From the NCBI GenBank assembly GCA_003542955.1, contig DPJP01000485.1:1-9516 (forward strand): DNA of 9,516 nucleotides, read 5' to 3'. The notes under the pieces were generated by a model. It did not search any database. It was not told the DNA's origin and worked only from the letters and a program-made list of their open reading frames with translations. The translations under genes and the position numbers were made by a program. Below are positions 4,629 through 9,516 of the stretch, in pieces (the first letter of the stretch is position 1; the number at the start of each line of letters is the position of its first letter). Source of the DNA: Armatimonadota bacterium. Lineage in GTDB: Bacteria; Armatimonadota; Zipacnadia; Zipacnadales; UBA11051.

Positions 4629-6968
4629 TCACTCCTGATTGCCGGCGCCGCCGCCCCCGAGTATATCGTTGAGGGCCTCGCCGAGCTTGTGGCGGTGGTC
4701 GAGGATGAACGCGCCGGTCTCGGGAATGTCGTAGGTCACGGCGAACTGATCGGGCACCCGCAGAAGCGGCGCATACTGCTCATCCGGGTGCTCTGTCAGC
4801 GTCCGCTCCAGCAGTGCGAGGTACTCGTAGTCCTCCATGCTCTCACGCAGCAACTCGAGGCGGATGGAACTCCAGGGCATGCCATCCGCGCCGGGGTAGC
4901 AGAGGTTGCCGATGCCGTTGTAGCCGCCGTGTCCGGCAACGGTGAAGGACGGCCACATCGTCTCTCCGGGAGCGGGCTTGAAGCCGGCGGGCCTGTTGGG
5001 CGACCGCCAGCCCGACTGGATCACCCACAGCAGGATGCCGTCGAGGTCATGCTTGAATGTCAGCCACGGCATGGTCCGGGATTCCGCGAGCGGGCGGTCA
5101 AGGCCGTAAAACGCCCCGACTGTGTACCACCAGCACTGCTCGCCGCGGGCGTGGACGGCCTGGACATCCTCGGGCCGCATCGAACTGACAATGGGGCACC
5201 AGACATCAACACTGCCCAGGAACACGGGGTCGACGGGCCGGGTGAGGACGATGAAGCGTCGCATGTCGGGGAAGCGCTCACCGATGATGCCGGCGCGGCG
5301 GTTGATCTCTTCAGTTACCGATTGCTTCTCAGCGGGCTCGTCGGCCAGGTAGACGAGTGACTTGTCATAGAGGCCTTTCTCGCGGAGGATCGGGTCCCAC
5401 TCGGCCAGCTTCTCCAGCAAGGCCTGGAACTTCTCTTCCTCAAACACATTCTTGTTGTACACGTATTCGAGGATGAACGTGTTCATCCCGCGCTGCAGGC
5501 AGTAGTCGAGGTCCTCCGGCGGCGGCAGTTTGGTCCCGTACAGCGATGTCGGGTTGAGTCTGCGGTTGAGCCAGAAGTCGTAATAGGTCTGCTTGAGGTC
5601 ATCCCAGGTGAGTCTGTCGGCGCGATACCAGCTCTCGACGAGCATCTGCGAGAGGCTGAAGATGTTGGGGAGCGAGACCTGTGTGGGCAACGTGAAACCC
5701 CACACGGTGAGTGTCACCGGCACCCGCTGTGCGGGGTGCCCAGCGGGGCGGATGGTGATGGTGGAGGTGTAGGTCCCGGCCGGGGCGTTGGCGGGGATCC
5801 GGGCGGTCACCCACAGCGGCTGCACTTCGCCGACTGGCAGTGAGAAGGGCGCAAGTGGGGCCAAGCCGTCGGGCCACCAGCCGATATGATGGGTCATGTA
5901 CGGGGCGGCCTCGGTCTTCAGATAGGCGACCAACTCCACAGTCATGGCGCTGTCATCGAGAGTGACCGGGCCCTTGAGGCGCTCCCAGGTGACATCCACA
6001 TCCGTCAGCGGCGCCGACGGCGCGCCGAGGACGATCTGGCCGCTCTCCCACTCGTTGCGGGCGCATTCGAGTTCCAGACCGGGCGAGGTGGCTGAGGGCC
6101 AGATGTGTCGGAACGCGTGCGTCATGGTATCAAGCGCACCCGCCCAGACGACCGTATCGGGCTGCTTCCGACGCTCGATAGCGAAGCTGACTGCCGCCTC
6201 CTGATCGTACGCGGCGGCCAGGAGTCGGTCATACTCAGTCTCGATCGCCCCCCACTCCTGCTGCGTGACCTCGCCGGCGGTGAGGAGACCGTTGAGTTGG
6301 GCGATACGCTCCCGTGCAGCGCTGAGCCCATCCGGGACGGCAATGCCCCCCGCCTCCGCGGTGCGCACCAGTCCGTCGATATGTCCCGCGAGCCAGGAGT
6401 AGCGCTCCGAGTACTGCTCGATCAGGCGTGGAATACGTGGCGTCCCGTAAAGGCTGAGGCGGTTGATCACGGTCCACTCGATGTTCTTGAGCGTGAGCAC
6501 CTCCATCTTCACAAAGCGCGCCTGTATCGGCTCCTCGAGCACCCTGTACCAGTACGTGCCCTGCGCGCCTATGCCGCGGACCTCGATCACCGTATCAAGA
6601 GCATCCTGCTCGGTGCCGAAGCTGAGGTTGAAGTCATCGGCCGACTTGTCGACGTAGCGCCAGTCTATCTCGATGGCCGTGATACTGCGTTGTTGGCCGA
6701 GGTCGATGATGAACCAGTTGGGCGGGGCAGCAGGGTACGAGCAGTGGTTGCCCTCCCCCAGGGCGCCCTTCACGTCGTATGGCGGTGGATTGCAGCCCTC
6801 CGAGACGGCGACCACGGTGGCGCCGCTGTCGATCCGCGCGTAGTCGATGGGCGCAGCCGGAGCTTCCTGTGATACACAGACCGAGTACCCGAGCAGCAGG
6901 ATGCACACGGATATGGCGATGGAGCGCGTCATCATAGACATTCGCAACAATCTCGCTTTCGTCGTCAC
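4629..6968 (-). CDS. secreted GH123-like glycoside hydrolase (DUF4091) with N-terminal discoidin-like domain
   Basis: A protein of about 779 residues. Residues 16-34 form a signal peptide (charged start, then a hydrophobic run IAISVCILLLG). Residues about 40-178 resemble an F5/8 type C (discoidin-like) beta sandwich: NWFIIDLGQQRSITAIEIDW, a RYVKMEV-like strand (RFVKMEV) and a closing LSLYG. A helical linker (about 180-265) leads to a beta-rich region (about 285-425, with the PAGTYTSTITI sandwich strand), then a TIM-barrel-like catalytic part. VYLADEP (539-545) carries the adjacent Asp543-Glu544 pair expected of GH123, which uses substrate-assisted catalysis on beta-N-acetylgalactosaminides. 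The C-terminal SSIRLELLRESMEDYEYL (700-717) is the DUF4091 hallmark. The start is uncertain. GTG at 6968 has GAGAGG only 3 bases away, while ATG at 6941 (770 residues) gives a shorter, more classical signal peptide but only a weak CGAGA. The gene lies 47 bases after the lyase gene. Export is likely; exact sugar specificity is inferred only from the family. Confidence 0.85.
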   Translation of the reverse strand: MTTKARLLRMSMMTRSIAISVCILLLGYSVCVSQEAPAAPIDYARIDSGATVVAVSEGCNPPPYDVKGALGEGNHCSYPAAPPNWFIIDLGQQRSITAIEIDWRYVDKSADDFNLSFGTEQDALDTVIEVRGIGAQGTYWYRVLEEPIQARFVKMEVLTLKNIEWTVINRLSLYGTPRIPRLIEQYSERYSWLAGHIDGLVRTAEAGGIAVPDGLSAARERIAQLNGLLTAGEVTQQEWGAIETEYDRLLAAAYDQEAAVSFAIERRKQPDTVVWAGALDTMTHAFRHIWPSATSPGLELECARNEWESGQIVLGAPSAPLTDVDVTWERLKGPVTLDDSAMTVELVAYLKTEAAPYMTHHIGWWPDGLAPLAPFSLPVGEVQPLWVTARIPANAPAGTYTSTITIRPAGHPAQRVPVTLTVWGFTLPTQVSLPNIFSLSQMLVESWYRADRLTWDDLKQTYYDFWLNRRLNPTSLYGTKLPPPEDLDYCLQRGMNTFILEYVYNKNVFEEEKFQALLEKLAEWDPILREKGLYDKSLVYLADEPAEKQSVTEEINRRAGIIGERFPDMRRFIVLTRPVDPVFLGSVDVWCPIVSSMRPEDVQAVHARGEQCWWYTVGAFYGLDRPLAESRTMPWLTFKHDLDGILLWVIQSGWRSPNRPAGFKPAPGETMWPSFTVAGHGGYNGIGNLCYPGADGMPWSSIRLELLRESMEDYEYLALLERTLTEHPDEQYAPLLRVPDQFAVTYDIPETGAFILDHRHKLGEALNDILGGGGAGNQE

Positions 6969-6984
6969 TCGCCTCTCGACGGCA

Positions 6985-7012
6985 TCAGGCGCGATCCGGC
7001 GCGTGTGCCTGA
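6985..7012 (-). other. stem-loop between the lyase and GH123 genes
   Basis: In the minus-strand transcript TCAGGC (7012-7007) pairs with GCCTGA (6990-6985). An inner GCG/CGC stem forms around a 6-base loop, leaving a 4-base bulge on one side. The structure begins three bases past the TAG stop of the lyase gene and ends before the GH123 ribosome-binding region. There is no following T-run, so partial attenuation or mRNA processing fits better than full termination. Confidence 0.35.
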
Positions 7013-7015
7013 CCT

Positions 7016-9516
7016 CTACTCGAGTTCAACCGTCGTCGGCACGCCATCCGGGGCTGTGGTGAACCAGGCGATGCGGGCCGCGGTCGTGTGGCCCGCGACA
7101 GTGCGCTCTACTCCGGCATTGGCAGCCACCATGATAGTATCGACTCGGCCGTCGGCGTGGGTGATCTCGACGGCAGCAGCGCTCTCATCGCCCGTGACGG
7201 GGAGCCACTTGATGCTCTCGATTGATGGGGCGCCGCGGTGTGGCTCAATCAGTGTGATGAAGGTGGCATCGGCGCCGGTGCGACGCGCCACGAGCATCGG
7301 GCAGTCCACCGGCGGGTTGTTCGACATCCCCATGCCGAAGTAGACCTCGGTGCCGGGAGCGCCGAGCATCCGCAGCTGAGTCTGCATGTTCTCGAGAGTG
7401 AACGTGGCCGACCAGTCCGCATCGGTTGTCGCGGTCGTGACATCCCTGAAGTGCTGGTAGCCGTTGACGTCGTGGAGCGGGCCCCCGAGCGGCCTCGTCT
7501 GCATCCCGGCGGTGAGCGCGCCGAAATTGTGCCAGAGCCAATCATAGGTGTGCGCGGTCTCGCCGTGGACCGTGAAGACATCCAGCAGGTAGCTCCCGGT
7601 CAGCACAGTGGTCCGGTCCATCAGAACGCCGGCGTAGGCTGTGTCGCACTCGGCGCGGGCGATTGCCAGGCCGGGCTCGGAGTGGAAGGCGGTCAGTCTC
7701 CCCTCCGTGTGCTGCTGGTTCTGCCCGTCGACACAGATCGTGTTGTGGGCGAACGTCTGCCTGTACCAGGAGTTCTGCAGCGGAGCGGCATACGCCAGCC
7801 GCCCCGGGTCGGGAGCAAGCTGCTCACCAAGGCCCCAGAAGGTCAGGGCAAGCTTGTCGGGATGGCCATGGCCGCCGCCATGGGGGCCGTAGTCCAGGTG
7901 CAGGTAGAGCTGATCATCGCCGGAGCCCTGCCGGAGCACGGCTGCGCCCAGGCCGCTGAAGTCCTTGCTCTGCAGCGCGACCTGCGGGGCCTCGGGGAGT
8001 TCGTCGACACCCCAGAGGAAGGCCTCGAGGCTTTTGCGGGCTCCGTGCTGGGCCACACTCAGGTACGCGGGGTCGCCGAAGCGGGCATAGGCCAGGTCGT
8101 AGAGCGAGTGCCGCCCCTTGATCGAGAAGACGTCGCTGTCGTTGATGGCCGGGAAGTTGAGGTCAGGGAAGGTGAACAGAAGCGGAGCGTCATAGAGCGA
8201 CTTGTATGCGGGATCGTCGTAGAAGCTGATCCCCGCGTAGTGGGCGATTTCCGTGGTCCAGCGCAACGCGTCAAGGGCGTAGTAATGATAGGCCGCGGTG
8301 CCTTCATACCAGAAGCCATCACTGAGGATGGAGTTCTTCAGTTGAAAGCGCAGCCCGCTCTTGCCGTTGATCGCGGCGGAGGCGATGGCGTCATCCTGCA
8401 GGCAGAAGCCCACGGCGGCGATACCGGCGTTGTGCCATGATTGCCAGTTGCTGATGCCCGCATCATGGCGCTGGACAGTCTTGACCACCTCGCGCAGGAA
8501 GCTGTCCTCGATCACCTGCCTGTCGGCCTCGGACAGGCATGGGCTGTTGTAGATCAGGTCATAACCCCACGCGACCTGGATGATGGCGACGGCCTCATCG
8601 AGCGTCTGGGCGTAGACGCGGCCGCCGGAGTTGCTCTCGACGCCCCTGACGTTGTGGATCGGCAGCGTTGTGTAGATGTCGGCATAGGCAAGCAGGTACT
8701 CGCGTGCTTTCTGAGCATAGTCCTCCTTGCCGGTGAACGCGTATCCCAGCCCGAGGTCGCGGATGCGCGTGTAGGCGCGGTGGTGACGGTTGGCGACGAT
8801 GACCTGGTCATACGGCCAGCCGGTGTAGACCTCACCGCATCTGACGCAGGTGTGCTTCCCCTCTTCATGCTTCAATCGCGCTCCGCACTTATTGCACACG
8901 TAATGGTGCGACCACTGGCCGGGCTCATTCGGCACGTCGAACTCGGCGCTCAGCGCAGACTCGGCGCGGTTGAGGATGCCGTCGAGCTGGGCCTTCGCCG
9001 ACTCGTGTTTCTCCGCGCGCTGGCTGCAGCGCTCAAACAGCGCTGTGTCGCCCAGGAGGAATGGGTGCTCGCGGCGCGCAAGCGGCACCGCCGCTCCGAC
9101 GGTGATCGCCGTATCGGGCATATCCGGGTCATCGAGCTTCACGGTGATTGTGAACTCCTCTCTGTGCAGGGGCGCGGCGTCGGCCAGCCGGTCAGCCGAA
9201 GCCTGGAGAGCGACGGTGATGGACACGGTCTCGCCGGGCGCGATCTCAGGTGTGGCCTCGGGCAGCCCCTCGAGCCGGAATGCTCCCGCCGCGCTATCAG
9301 CACTCACCCGCGCACCTTCGAGGGTGAACGAGCGGGCGGTATCGGAGAGGTTGGTGACCAGCAGCGGCTGGAGTACGACCACGCCGCCGTCGTCCTCAGT
9401 CCGGGTCTGCTGTGGTTGCAGAGCCACGCCCACGGGGTCTCGCACCAGCTTGATGTCGTCGAAGTGGAGCAGGCTGTCCTTGAGCGGCTGGTGGTCCCAC
9501 CCGCCGCTGTTGATGG
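7016..9516 (-). CDS. heparinase II/III-type polysaccharide lyase with embedded zinc ribbon (5' partial)
   Basis: The frame stays open to the right window edge, so the N-terminus lies outside. The GTG at 9445 is an internal Val codon, not the start. At least 832 residues are visible. The first 25 or so (ending LLHFDDIKLV) resemble the last strand of a jelly-roll carbohydrate-binding module. A beta-sandwich segment follows. Numbering from the 9445 codon, a zinc ribbon comes next, with CNKC (184-187) and CVRC (200-203), then GWPYD. An alpha/alpha-toroid has NWQSWHNAG (333-341) and DGFWYEGTAAYHYY (376-389), supplying the Asn, His and Tyr used in catalysis by heparinase II and alginate-lyase relatives. 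The C-terminal beta-sandwich has GGGHGHPDKLAL (523-534) and AHNTICVDGQNQQ (566-578), the His-rich metal and substrate region of PF07940. Such enzymes cleave uronate-containing polysaccharides by beta-elimination; which one is unknown. It is the first visible gene of the minus-strand row, presumably exported, with GH123 47 bases downstream. Confidence 0.88.
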   Translation of the reverse strand, partial: INSGGWDHQPLKDSLLHFDDIKLVRDPVGVALQPQQTRTEDDGGVVVLQPLLVTNLSDTARSFTLEGARVSADSAAGAFRLEGLPEATPEIAPGETVSITVALQASADRLADAAPLHREEFTITVKLDDPDMPDTAITVGAAVPLARREHPFLLGDTALFERCSQRAEKHESAKAQLDGILNRAESALSAEFDVPNEPGQWSHHYVCNKCGARLKHEEGKHTCVRCGEVYTGWPYDQVIVANRHHRAYTRIRDLGLGYAFTGKEDYAQKAREYLLAYADIYTTLPIHNVRGVESNSGGRVYAQTLDEAVAIIQVAWGYDLIYNSPCLSEADRQVIEDSFLREVVKTVQRHDAGISNWQSWHNAGIAAVGFCLQDDAIASAAINGKSGLRFQLKNSILSDGFWYEGTAAYHYYALDALRWTTEIAHYAGISFYDDPAYKSLYDAPLLFTFPDLNFPAINDSDVFSIKGRHSLYDLAYARFGDPAYLSVAQHGARKSLEAFLWGVDELPEAPQVALQSKDFSGLGAAVLRQGSGDDQLYLHLDYGPHGGGHGHPDKLALTFWGLGEQLAPDPGRLAYAAPLQNSWYRQTFAHNTICVDGQNQQHTEGRLTAFHSEPGLAIARAECDTAYAGVLMDRTTVLTGSYLLDVFTVHGETAHTYDWLWHNFGALTAGMQTRPLGGPLHDVNGYQHFRDVTTATTDADWSATFTLENMQTQLRMLGAPGTEVYFGMGMSNNPPVDCPMLVARRTGADATFITLIEPHRGAPSIESIKWLPVTGDESAAAVEITHADGRVDTIMVAANAGVERTVAGHTTAARIAWFTTAPDGVPTTVELE
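8837..8896 (-). other. zinc-ribbon coding segment inside the lyase gene
   Basis: Two Cys-x2-Cys-Gly knuckles separated by 12 residues (CNKCG, then CVRCG) encode a zinc-ribbon-like insert just before the toroid domain. Similar ribbons followed by a Gly-Trp-Pro-Tyr-Asp stretch recur in bacterial heparinase-like proteins. It is probably structural, or helps shape the substrate cleft; the role is inferred. Confidence 0.75.
9443..9516 (-). other. C-terminal end of a carbohydrate-binding-like module, cut by the window edge
   Basis: Translation of the open frame beyond the first internal GTG gives INSGGWDHQPLKDSLLHF followed by DDIKLVRDP. A short loop followed by an L-x-F-D-D-I-x-L-V strand is the common ending of CBM4/9/22-like jelly-roll modules. 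Only about 25 residues are visible, so the module type cannot be named with confidence. Confidence 0.4.

Noticed and set aside
4578..5360. A 260-residue plus-strand open frame
   Set aside because: It is antisense to the GH123-like and flavoprotein genes; its composition reflects the complement of their codons.
6105..6872. A 255-residue plus-strand open frame
   Set aside because: It is antisense to the well-supported GH123-like gene and has no family features or ribosome-binding site.
7238..8440. A 400-residue open frame on the plus strand
   Set aside because: It lies fully antisense to the lyase gene, shows no recognisable motif, and its Val, Gly, Ala and Arg-rich composition is typical of an antisense shadow in GC-rich DNA.
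8837..8896. A separate small zinc-finger protein
   Set aside because: The four Cys residues are in frame within the lyase gene, and the same ribbon arrangement is known in heparinase-like proteins.

Overview
The window is GC-rich, and codons in the six clear genes mostly end in G or C. It is densely packed: six protein-coding genes, no RNA genes, no mobile element and no CRISPR array. The gene families present are an MtaA/CmuA-type and a second UroD-fold protein, a GH123/DUF4091 glycosidase, a heparinase II/III-type polysaccharide lyase with a zinc ribbon, a FAD_oxidored flavoprotein and a Ppx/GppA phosphatase. Together they suggest a glycan-degrading bacterium of the Armatimonadota, Planctomycetota/Lentisphaerota or Hydrogenedentota type, probably known from metagenomes. 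That placement is inference from gene content; there is no taxonomic marker here.

Layout: bases 1 to about 142 are noncoding, with a possible promoter, and lead into a plus-strand UroD-fold methyltransferase-like gene (143-1210). Everything else is on the minus strand and reads from right to left. The order is a secreted or surface polysaccharide lyase (7016 to beyond 9516, 5' end outside the window), a GH123-like glycoside hydrolase with a signal peptide and an F5/8C-like N-terminal domain (4629-6968), a FAD-dependent oxidoreductase (3325-4620), a 119-bp gap with two dyad symmetries, a second UroD-fold protein (2192-3205) and a Ppx/GppA-like phosphatase (1255-2163). The plus-strand gene and the phosphatase gene converge at 1210/1255.

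How the genes may work together: the lyase and GH123 enzyme look like the extracellular or periplasmic part of a pathway that cuts a uronate-containing and perhaps N-acetylgalactosamine-containing polysaccharide. The flavoprotein is translationally linked to the GH123 gene but has no signal peptide, so it probably acts in the cytosol on a released sugar or other small molecule. The two UroD-fold proteins belong to the branch that includes corrinoid-dependent methyltransferases. They raise the possibility that methyl groups from a methylated substrate are handled here, but no corrinoid protein, transporter, sulfatase or SusC/D pair is visible, so this remains a hypothesis. The Ppx/GppA gene probably shares a transcript with the second UroD-fold gene; its link to glycan use is unknown.
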